Assembly: GCA_011800805.1 (NCBI GenBank)
Contig: MPNW01000202.1
Span: forward strand, 52,046-116,045
Direction: 5' to 3'
Source: Hirudo medicinalis
Lineage: Eukaryota; Annelida; Clitellata; Hirudinida; Hirudinidae
DNA: 64,000 nt
Part shown: in pieces, positions 54,301-64,000 of the stretch
Layout: every line of letters starts with the position of its first letter
Numbering within the stretch: position 1 is the first letter of the stretch
Position numbers and translations under genes: made by a program
Notes under the pieces: model-generated
The model's database searches: none
What the model saw: only the letters and a program-made list of their open reading frames with translations
What the model was told of the DNA's origin: nothing

Positions 54301-55734
54301 ACTTTGGAAGCGGACAAAATTCATCAATAATTCAACTTGTTAAAAGCTTGCTGCATCGTTCTTCTAATCTAATTCTAATCATTCAGAATCATCTCAGAAG
54401 AAAACCAACAGCAATCGGAACAGATTTAAACTAGAAACTCAATGCAACACTTTTACTGACCAGGAACATTTCACTCCAGATGTTCAACCAAGGTTGCAAA
54501 CAAACGAGTCAAAAAAACTGAAAAACCAAATTGGAGAAAAAGTTGATAAAAACGATGCTTTGGAAAATGATGATTTTTGGACTGACAAAACTTCAGATTC
54601 ATCTACGAACAGAAAGAAACGTAAATTGCTGGAGCCCGAGCCGACGCTTAAATTAAAGATCAAAAAGATCAGTTCTGAAGATAGGAATTTGATCGAAGCA
54701 GACGACACCGACCAAGGAACTGATGACGGCAAACCAGAAAAAGCAAAGCATCAACATTATTATTGCGTCAGACCTCGTCGTCAGAAATCTCAACGCCAGA
54801 TCGAACACGAACAATTACAGGAACAACAACGATTGACTCGCAACAGTAATTCAAGAGGTCGGCAACGTCAGCAGAGGTCCGATGAGAACTCTATTCTTGA
54901 TGGAAAAAGCAAAGGCCTTTCGAAAAGTAAAGACACCAATTCTAAAGTAGATCAGGATTGCAAGTCGCCTGCTGATGAAGTGTCAAAAATGACAAATACG
55001 GACACTCGGAACCGCTTGACAATGAAGCTCAGAGATAAAATTAGCCCTAGGACAAGTTACGCCAGCGGTGTTTTTATGGCACTCACGCAGGGCTCCATAT
55101 ATTTAGAAGTTCCAAAACAAAATTTTAATTCCACCTCCTTGACAAACTGTTCTACCAATCAGCTCTGCCTACGTCTTTGCCGACGAAAACCACAAGCAAA
55201 AAACGAGAGTCAAGAATCTAAATCAACAACCAGTTCTCCAGTCCGAGATTTCACTGAACTTTCTGACCTCATCAAACAGGAAAACGGTAATTTAGGATCC
55301 ACTGGTGGCGTTCATTTTGTGAAGAGCTACATGAAGAAGACATGCTTACAGAAACGAACTCCCCTATGGCAACGTTGACTTATTGCAAAGATCATTCCAC
55401 CATGACTGCTTTTGCAGCTCATGCAACTGCTGTGGAGTCACAGGACATTTCATCCTTTGGAGTGATCTCAAATCCCACCATAACGATGTACGATCTGCCA
55501 ACTAACAAATCAGAGGCTTCAGACATTCCTCATCAACATGTAACCAATCCTCTGACAGATTTCCTACAATTGTCATGTGAAGGGTCCACTGGTATGCCAT
55601 TGCTTGACATGAAAATCAAAACATATACTGCAGCACCAGTAAACTGTGCTATCACTATGACAACCGATACACTAGTGACAAAGTGGATAAAGCCAAAATT
55701 GGCCACAACAGGCCCTTATCCATGTTGGGATTGA
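48333..55734 (+). CDS. Unrecognised large protein, acidic N-terminus, Q/S-rich middle, helical C-terminal domain
   Basis: Model: 48333-49172, 50106-52104, 52168-52249, 52321-52686, 53200-53296, 53535-53609, 53950-54061, 54387-55286, 55352-55734, giving about 1617 residues with all phases consistent. The first ~280 residues are acidic and Ser/Asn-rich. The 2-kb exon 2 encodes Q/S/N-rich low complexity, with a basic CKRKRSKPP cluster that could be a nuclear signal. Exons 3-7 encode the best-ordered part, including FLQILKRIGPEEKILCLVAA, DEKLSIIGLVLWEGIEEQLV, then CRTTDDNAKSRRDLGIWRVF and PGC. Exon 8 is basic and Q/R-rich; the protein ends GPYPCWD. The layout resembles a nuclear coregulator (inference); I do not recognise the family. 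Intron 1 needs a GC donor. The last intron would be only 65 nt (donor AACG|GTAATT, acceptor CTTACAG); without it a one-base frameshift near 55315 must be assumed. Exon 4 must end at AA|GTATGG (52686). Confidence 0.72.
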
Positions 55735-56858
55735 ACTGCATCCAAAAATTGTTTCTTGTGTCAAATCACTTTATTCACATTCCACTCTTTCAAACTCCCA
55801 CATTTGTAACTTTTATTTAAAAAAAAAAAATAGAACATGCAAATATGTACTTATGTTAGGGTTATTCATTCCTGAAATGCTTTGTTTCAATCAAACATTA
55901 TTCTGAGACAGCAAAGGTTATCAAAACAGTAATTAAGTGAACTTTCTTCAGGAATTTAGTGAAAATGTTTTGACTTGCATGGATATATTTGGGTTATATA
56001 TATATTCATATATGAATTTATCTATAGGTTATTTTCTTGAAGATCAAAATAGTCAAGGAAGCCAAAAGCTATTATCTTGAAAACAAACTATCAATAACAG
56101 TGAATATTTCCAGGTGAAATATTTCCAAGGGAAGATTTTCTACTTTAATTCCATATTCAATACTTTCCTCAGCTGCCCTGTTTAGGAACTATTCTGAAAA
56201 TATATTCTCCAATTCTTATCTGATAATTTTGATGGATTGATTGAATTTTTTTTTTATTTTATGAAAATCAAACATAGGCAAACAAAAATTAAAATACAGA
56301 GATGACTGAAACATAAAAGAAATGATGACCAAAGTCAAAATCCCAAAGGAATTCACATCCTGCATAGAAGTGGTTGGGAAAATTTTTAATTCAAATAAAT
56401 AAACAAAACCAAGAAGAGTATGGGTGTGAGATGGAAAGAAGAATTTAGCAGATATTTAACTGCTTAAACAGACAGTTAAGTATGATTTAAAGGATGACTT
56501 GGATGTTGATATTGATGAAGATGAGGTTACTTCTTTAGATATGGATGATTACATGCACAGACCGGAGCATCTAATGAAAAATTTTTTAATGGTACTATTT
56601 GCTAATTCAGCCCAAAAGCGATTGACATGACTTACATCATGGGAAATGATTTTTCATGAGCTGATGGAACAGTTATCAAATAAAACTTGTTCTGTGAGAA
56701 TTTTTACACAAACAGCTGTTTGAAACATATTCAATGGATAAATATTTAGTGTCTTATTATTGGTGAATTATTATCGAGTATTTTGTTGATGGCATGGCTG
56801 AAGATGACATATTTTAAGTTTAGACCACTTCTGGGCGATATGTAAAGGTTTTAGACTT
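55735..56858. other. Convergent 3' spacer, unknown gene to TBK1-like
   Basis: 3' UTR of the plus-strand gene and probably of the minus-strand kinase. It contains an A-rich tract near 55821 and a short acidic plus-strand open frame at 56461-56628 (DDLDVDIDEDEVTSLDMDDY) with no start context or recognised homology. Confidence 0.45.
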
Positions 56859-59800
56859 TTAATCAAACAAAATGCATTTCAGACAAAAAATGCTAATGCT
56901 ATTAAAACTAAAAGAAATAGAAAAACAGTAATTTTAATCATTTGGAGGGAAAATAGCCAAAATATTCCAGAATATTATGACAAATTATAAAGCTACAGCA
57001 TTTAATAAACCATTTTGTACCTGTCAATTTCAGCACCCCTTATGTTAATTAATACTTCAAGTTGCTTGATCAGGGAATCACTGCAAAGAAAATAAATGAG
57101 CAAATTGGGTTGCTCGATGTTGAATGACATGAAAACTCATTGTTTCCTAACTTTGGCAAATAAAGAACTTTATTTAAGACTAATAAAGTAAAATAGCTAA
57201 ATACTTCTAATAATTCAGTAATTAGTACTCAAGTCTTAGAAAAAGAATCTTCTTGTGGTAGTCTTTAAAAGAACTTTAACAAAAAGTCCTCTAAAAAATC
57301 TTTAAAATAACCTTAAAATTTGTTTTACTAAAGCCTACATACACCCTAAAATATGTATTTTGACTCAAAGTAAATACTAACTTTTGAAGTAATGTTTTAC
57401 ATATTCCATCATTTTCCAAGTTCAAAGAAGCTAGTAATGTTTTCTCCACTTCTAGACGGGTTTCAAGAAGCTTAACAATGGAGCTGAGAGATAAAAATTA
57501 AAATATATATACATATATATATATTTACAAATTTAATATATAAAAAATATTACTTTGAATAAGTTTAACAAATGTTGATTTTAATGATATACATTAATTA
57601 ACAAATAATAATTAATTAATATTTTTTGAAAAGTTAATGATGCAACTTTGGTAAGATAATTTAAACATATACATTAAGGTAAAATAATTTAAACTTATAC
57701 ATTACTAAATTTGTTATTGAATCACACTTTTTAAACCAAGATAAAAATGACAGTAATAAACAACATGTCAATCACATAGTCAGGATTCATTGGCTTACCT
57801 GTACCATTGTTTGAACTTATCATGCATGGTTTCTGTCTTCTTTTCACAACTTTTATACATTTCTTGAAGATATTTTATTTTTTCTTCCAGTTTTGATCTG
57901 CAAGGAAATTCCTAAATAAATCACTGAATCAAGGAAAAATCTAGGAACAGTTTGAGAAATAAAGTTCCAAAAACACATTTTTAAATGAATATCTGTTTCA
58001 AAATTATTTATATTAGTGATCACATAACAAGAGTTTATGGCAAAGAAAAAGTGAGTGTAATCACTATAATAATCTCCACAATTGTTAGAAAATTCAAACT
58101 TTTTGTATTTATGGATTTGTTCCTCATTGTGACTCAAAGTTTTGTTTTTTTCATCACAAAACTGATGGTACACTTCAATCGAATGCATGTAGATGGTCTC
58201 AGCTTTAGCAGAACTGTGAATAGGCACAACACATTATCTATTTTAGTAAAAATCAACTTGTATTGCTCATTGTTATTGTTCTGATCAGAATAAAAATTGT
58301 TATATCTTAATAACAAATGAAAGGGTAATATAATTAGAGTCATTAATGTTACCAGAGAGTTAATTCAAGTGGCTTTGTCAAAACTTCTCTATTTTATTAT
58401 TCAACAGAATAATAATAATAATAATAATAGTTAATTTATAATGCGCCATTTGCATAGCGTCAGAGGCGCCTTGTGTCTTCGTTAGCTACATGTTGGTGTC
58501 CTGAAGAGGTGGGTTTTCAGGTGACTTTTGAAAANNNNNNNNNNNNNNNNNNNNNNNNNNNNNNGTCAGAGGCGCCTTGTGTCTTCGTTAGCTACATGTT
58601 GGTGTCCTGAAGAGGTGGGTTTTCAGGTGACTTTTGAAAAGCTCCAGGGATGGTTGATCTCTTACTTGGGGAGGTAAGGCATTCCAGACAGAAGCATTTT
58701 TTAAATTCAAAACATCAAATTGCAATAAAAATTACAGAAATTTCATATATGAAATGAAACTAGACCATTTGGAAATGAGACATTCAGGAGAGAATGGCGT
58801 CATGGTTGGGAAGGTATACTTGAACTTCTTTTGAAGTTTTGAAGCAAGATTTGCAGCATTTTTAAGATTATATTTTACATCAGAATTTTTAAGCATCCAA
58901 GCAGTTTTTATATTTAATGTTTCCAAAATATTCCTGCAAAAACAATAAAAATATCAAACAATAAATAGCAACTAATCTATAAAATTAGATAAATTCATAA
59001 ATTCATTAATAAAAAAAGCTTGAGGCCAATCAAATCTAACATCACCATTTCTAGAAATTCTTAAAGATTATTGTATCAATCTTCATTTTAATTGAAATTG
59101 GAATATTTTAAATTTTTCTTGAAATTGCCTTCAAAAAGTTTAAAATATGAAATTTTAGTCTGATTTGTTTGCTTTCTAATTCCAAACATCAAACAAACTT
59201 CAGATATTTAGATATGCATGTAGTAATTATTTTTTTCATTTATGATGACTTTTATAAAAAAAATAATCATTTAATAATATTAACATATTTGATTCAACTT
59301 ATTTCAACCCATGAAATAAAAACTTTGGACTCACTGAATTTTACAGGTCAGGTCAGAAAGGAAAACCTGTTTCTGTGTTAGGTCAATGATGTGTGTGCAG
59401 ACTTGGCTGCACCATCCAGAAACATTCAACGACCATGCATGATCTTCAAATTTGTCTGAAGGCTTTTCATAATTATCTGGAAACATTGAAGGCACCAAAA
59501 ATCATTAACATAATTCTCTTGATCACTGGTGGATGGCAAATCAACTAATTACCTAGCTATGTAACAGACATTTTTCTATTACTACTACTACTGCAAGTAC
59601 TTTAAATTACTTGTAAATAATATTTCTAACCAATGTAAGGAAGCTCTAAGATTGAAAACTTAGAATCAAGGGGCAGAAGGATCAGTGTTTCATCCCTGAT
59701 ATCTGGTCTTGTTGGATAAAATAGATCATCATCATCAATCTCAAGCCTTTTCCTTCGAACTACATAAAACTGCTTAAGTTCCTTGATGCCCGTGATATGT

Positions 59801-62800
59801 GAAACTTCTTCTTTGAATTTTGAAAACCTTTTCAAAAAGTTTATTTAAAAAATCATATTATTAATTTGATTTACATAGCCTATAATCACGTTATTAATAG
59901 CTCTTCACTTTGTAAACTATATTCAAACTAGATTTGAAATTCTTTATTTATGAAATTCTTAAGATATTCAAGCTTTATGAAAGCAAGGCAAAGAAATCAC
60001 AGCCGATAACTAAAGTAATGGACTGATAAAAACACAATAAGGCATAGATATAAATAACATGAAGTTCTTAGGCATTTGTTATTATTAATTCACCCACTTG
60101 GAGCAATGGTCAAAGTAGACCTTGCATATGACCATGGATGAGACATCAAAAACCTTTACAGGTCGAAGAGATTTGAGGCTATCTACAGCAGGGAAAAATT
60201 CTTCAAAAGGCATTTGAATGTCATGGCTGTTCTCAATAAGTCCTCGTAGGATGTGTTCAAGAAAATTGCTGAGTCCTCTTCAATGTTAACATTTAAAAAC
60301 ACGTTATATCATGTAATAACTACATAATAAATAACCACATCAAAATGACAAAACCACATCAGAACAATGACAGAGGGAAACCAAAACAAATAATAAATAA
60401 TAAAGTAGCAATTTTTAATCACAAAAAAGATAACTCTAAAAATCAGAAAGTTGAACCAGGTTTCTCAAAAATACATTAAATTACTTTGAAAGCCAGCAGG
60501 TTGGAGGCAAACAATCTGAGTATTCAACTTGTGAGGAGCTACCATCTACCTTTCCTGAAATATAACCTGCTTTCTTCCTTGATATTAACTCAAGCCTTTG
60601 AAAAAGTTTGGCAATAGTAATACTAATAACAACAATAATAGCATAAACAACAACGACAATAATTAATTTTTGCTTCAGATTTCTTAGGTCAAATTTAAAA
60701 ACCACCTTGTCGCAGAAATGAATAAGTTTAGAATAATTAACTGACAACATTGTGAGCAGTGATGAAGAAAGCACAAACATTTTTGTTTTATTCTTCCTTC
60801 CACCTGGCACAACAAATGGCTGTTTTCCAGTAGCCACCTCATAAAGTGTCACTCCAATGCTCCAAAGCTCTGATCTCAACTCCATTTCTACAGGAACACT
60901 TTTCTTATCCACTAGGATGCACTTGAATATATCAGGATGCTTAATACAAATAAAATAAGCAAAATCACAAAAACCAATTTAATCAAGGACTTTATCCACA
61001 ATCTTCATATTTTTTAAATGAAGCAAATGAGAAAAGGCATCATATGTATTAGCCAAATATAAAGCAAAATACCTGTAAAATCACACAATATAATCCCTCA
61101 TTCTAAGAGTTATTAGAAACTTCAGGCTATTTCAATAGTTGACATATTTACACATGCAGTCATTCAGCTACTTAGATTTCTTGATTAATGACATGTCCAC
61201 TACTCTAAATTTTGAACAAGTACTCTCTGCCTAATACCTTACAAATTATAGAATTTTTTCCTTTATTTTTTTCCAAACAATGACCTAAGGACCCTTCTGT
61301 TTGCATAATATTAAATAAAATTTAAAAATAGTAATTAAGAAAATAAAGTAAATGTCAAGCTCTAAAATGCTCTCCAGGAAAAAGTCAAAGTTTTGGTATT
61401 TAGCAGAATTTTCATCACTAGAGCTAAGACTTGGCCATCAAAACAGGTTTACTTTTTGCTTATTTTCAAAAGAAATGAAACAAGCAAGAGTTCCCACCAA
61501 ATATTCTTCTGTTCCAAACACTGATGGTTTGTCGGACCATAAATCCTTGGATACTCCGAAATCAGTAATTTTATACCAAATGCTGTGCAAAAAATGGTTA
61601 TAAATGTAGTATTATAAGTATCATCATCATAATTGTGCATTGCAACTGTCATTATGTATAATTATCATCAGCCATATTTTATTTAGTGATAGAAACTCTT
61701 GCAAGTGGCTAGGATTTTAACTCCTAAAAGAGCCGCACCAAAGCTAAAGCCTTAACCTTAACTTAATTGGCAAATAAGATCTTTTACTACTCCAGTATTT
61801 TATTTAATTAGTTATTAGCCACCACAACAATCATTACCAAATAAATTCTTATCAGTAACTGCTATAGTCATTTTGATGGTAATTATATTTGGTTTGAAAA
61901 AATATTAGCACAAAATAAACAATAATAAGTACTTCTGCATACCTTCCATTTTCCATCTTTGTGCATAAAATGTTGGAAGGCTTAATATCTCTGTGGGTTA
62001 TGCCATGTATTCTCAAATATTTGAGACCATCAGCTATAGCATAACATGGAAATCATGATTACATTAAATATTGTACGGCGTGCAGGTTGGCCGAATGGTT
62101 TATGTTCCTGCATACAAATAATAATGGTAATGGCAACAGTCGTAATGTGTCATGTTCGAAACCCGGCCCTCGGAAAGGAGCGCTATATAAATGGTTAACA
62201 AAAAGCACCTCTGATGCTATGCATATGGCGCTATATAAATGAACTACATTTGCTATATATAATTTTTATAATATTTTCATAAACCTGAAGATTATTTATG
62301 ACTTTATATACTTAAGATCATAAAAGCAATTCCGTCTTCGGTAATTGAAGCTCGGCTCAGTTTAGCTCGGTTCATTTCAGTCAGAGTTCGGTACAAGAAT
62401 TCAGGAAGAGAAATGATGTGGTCGCATTGTCACTCAAGATTGGCAAATCAGTTCAAAAGGAATCACTATATATATATATCACTACAGCTGAAAACTCAGC
62501 AATCATTGCTTTATCAGTTAATACCATCTCCTGTGCAGTGCTCCAGCTACGTAGCCACTCAATAAACTAAACTGAGAGATTGATAGTTAATGGACCCTGG
62601 CTTATTTCAATATTATAATATATAACAATATCAGTTATTTGCATTCCTCAAGCAGACCTTCACAATTTTATTACTGTGTAACATGACTGAACTAACATTA
62701 ATGGTTGGCCCAATTAAACAGCAGTCATCCCTAGTTTTAAATTAGTTATTTAACATTTAGAACTGTAAAACTGAACTAATTAATAACCATCAGCTGTGTT

Positions 62801-63929
62801 TCTACCTTTTAGAAGGTATTTACCAATTACTTTAACTAAGCATTATATTAGTAGTGACAACAGAGTAGAAATAATAAGTCACCAACTACATCTGATGTCA
62901 GACTTACAAAACTGATAAAGAAAATTCAGGAACTGCTCCTCTGGCAATCCATTTAGGTTTGTTGGTTGTCTGATGAGGTGATCCAAGCTTCCATAGCTGC
63001 AATACTCCAACACCAATACAAGTTCTCTGGACCTAAGCTAAAAAATAATCCTTCCATTAATTCTAGGAATTATGTAATATGTGTCCCAATACACATCCTA
63101 GCCACAAACTATTTTTTGGTTCAATACTTTTAAGATGTATTATTTCAAAATAATGTGCTCATACATAATCTTAACATCACACATTAAAATTAGTTAAATC
63201 CTTGAAATGCATTGAAAGCTGAAAAAACTTTTGCAGAAAAAAGAACTAAAATTTCAGGAGCATTACATCTGTCTCAATACTTAGAAGAGACACAATGTTC
63301 TTGTGCCTCAGTTGCTTTAGCCATTCAAGTTCATTGCGGGTAACATTCTGGCCTGTTTCATGACCCATGCACTTGGAAAATATTTTGACTGCACACTCAC
63401 TTCCTTTTCTCTAAAAAACAATAATGATTATCACTCATAGTGCCAATAACAAAGGCAATGTCTTTGAATTGCATCCAATTTATTTTAAATGACTCCAAAA
63501 CATACTCCAGATGGATTCCCATTAAACCTTTATAAGGTTTAGAATGACACTATATATTTTATGAAGAACTAATATCCAAACAGTTTATCTAGATCAATTT
63601 AACTAATAATTTTTTGAATTTCTCGACAATAAAACAATTGTTTTAGTAGGTTTGAAAATAACTTTCAAAAATGTCAGCAAGACACTAAAATTAAAAATCC
63701 CTTATAACTATCCCTATAACTTAATAGGTGATTAATAGCAATGTCAGCTACGGAAAGTTAAAGATAGATCCCTTAAAAAAAATGATTGTAACCATATCAT
63801 TTGTTGAAGTCGTAAATCTCCACCGGTTGTACTTACTTTATGCCTTCCGAAATAAACCACGCCCGTAGCCCCCGAACCGAGGCGTTTGTCCATAAAGTAA
63901 ACATAATTTTCTGTGCCCCTAACCGTCAT
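56859..63929 (-). CDS. TBK1: TBK1/IKK-epsilon-like serine/threonine kinase
   Basis: IKK-related kinase; in animals it phosphorylates IRF/NF-kB pathway and autophagy-receptor targets. Exons in transcript order: 63837-63929, 63267-63410, 62908-63037, 61943-62033, 61498-61582, 60779-60939, 60485-60577, 60098-60277, 59631-59827, 59335-59476, 58820-58933, 58100-58213, 57799-57897, 57382-57483, 57021-57080, 56859-56907 (last one tentative). About 617 residues against 729 in human TBK1. G-loop LGSGATGVVYFG near 17, CAVKIF lysine at 40, THRDIKPSN at 135, TDFGVSK at 159, and the TBK1-style P+1 segment GTEEYLHPD followed by LWSIGVTLYEVATGKQPF. Then comes a ubiquitin-like region (exons 8-9) and a dimerisation/coiled-coil region with NEEQIHKY, a sequence shared with TBK1. 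Catalytic residues are intact. The segment between exons 11 and 12 is shorter than in TBK1; that intron contains a LINE fragment and the assembly gap, so an exon may be missing. Confidence 0.88.
58409..58690 (-). mobile_element. 3' end of a CR1/L2-like LINE, interrupted by an assembly gap
   Basis: Minus-strand reading from about 58686 gives WNALPPQVRDQPSLELFKSH then LKTHLFR and a stop. This is the W-N-LP---R---SL--FK--LKT-LF signature closing many CR1/L2-type reverse-transcriptase ORFs. A short 3' UTR follows, with cgcctctgacgctatgcaaa and tggcgcattataaatt, ending in an (ATT)n tail at 58409-58428. It sits in an intron of the TBK1-like gene. The 30-N gap falls inside it, with a 76-bp sequence present on both sides. 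Confidence 0.8.
58459..58640. other. Assembly gap (30 N) flanked by an identical 76-bp duplication
   Basis: 58459-58534 and 58565-58640 are identical over 76 bases, with N at 58535-58564 between them. The simplest reading is two overlapping contig ends that were scaffolded instead of merged. Confidence 0.9.
62076..62246 (+). mobile_element. tRNA-derived SINE with LINE-like 3' tail
   Basis: The head carries RNA polymerase III promoter boxes: A box TGGCCGAATGG (62089-62099) and B box GTTCGAAACCC (62154-62164). It is followed by a body with two gcgctatataaatg motifs. The segment from about 62199 (acaaaaagcacctctgatgc, then tatgcatatggcgc) matches the 3' UTR of the LINE at 58409-58690. It lies in intron 3 of the TBK1-like gene. 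A tail-only copy is at 34644-34694. Confidence 0.75.
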
Positions 63930-64000
63930 TGCTAATAATTAATCTATATCAAATGACACGAGCGTCTTCAAAAACCCAAAAGTATAAAGTAAACATCACG

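Noticed and set aside
57853..58227. 124-codon open frame as a separate gene
   Set aside because: Only 58100-58213 is coding (TBK1 exon 12); the rest reads into intron.

Overview
This is metazoan nuclear DNA. It is AT-rich and intron-rich (introns mostly 90 bp to 1.5 kb, nearly all GT-AG), its protein families are animal-specific, and it carries SINE, LINE and hAT remnants. Protein lengths and exon phases are close to vertebrate orthologues. That fits a slowly evolving, probably marine invertebrate; I cannot name the species. There are single N bases at 1472 and 33885 and a 30-N gap at 58535-58564. At least two one-base homopolymer errors break conserved reading frames, so this is draft sequence.

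Layout, left to right. 1-1494 (+): 3' part of an intronless TRIP12/UFD4-type HECT ligase, frameshifted and cut off before its catalytic cysteine, with decayed repeats and a LINE reverse-transcriptase fragment beyond it. 4017-13383 (+): a 27-exon long-tailed class I myosin (MYO1E/F type). 14803-16151: a decayed hAT transposon holding a nested tRNA-Glu-derived SINE. 16689-19687 (+): WDR82 in 9 exons. 20342-28272 (-): an 18-exon FER/FES tyrosine kinase, tail to tail with WDR82. 30614-36320 (+): TBL1/TBL1XR1 in 14 exons. 38394-46162 (+): a 23-exon SPCA-type Ca2+/Mn2+ ATPase (ATP2C1). 48333-55734 (+): an unrecognised predicted protein of about 1617 residues. 56859-63929 (-): a TBK1/IKK-epsilon-like kinase in 16 exons, converging on the unknown gene.

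The neighbours are not an operon and have unrelated jobs: membrane-actin motor (myosin), H3K4-methylation adaptor (WDR82), F-BAR/SH2 signalling kinase (FER/FES), NCoR/SMRT corepressor subunit (TBL1), Golgi calcium pump (SPCA), innate-immunity/autophagy kinase (TBK1-like). I found no clearly new molecular system. The points most worth a second look are the unrecognised 1617-residue gene with its GC-AG first intron; the paired LINE and tRNA-SINE that share a 3' tail; the compact tRNA-Glu SINE with perfect 13-bp target duplications inside the hAT element; the duplicated SPCA exon fragment downstream of its parent; and the broken HECT copy.
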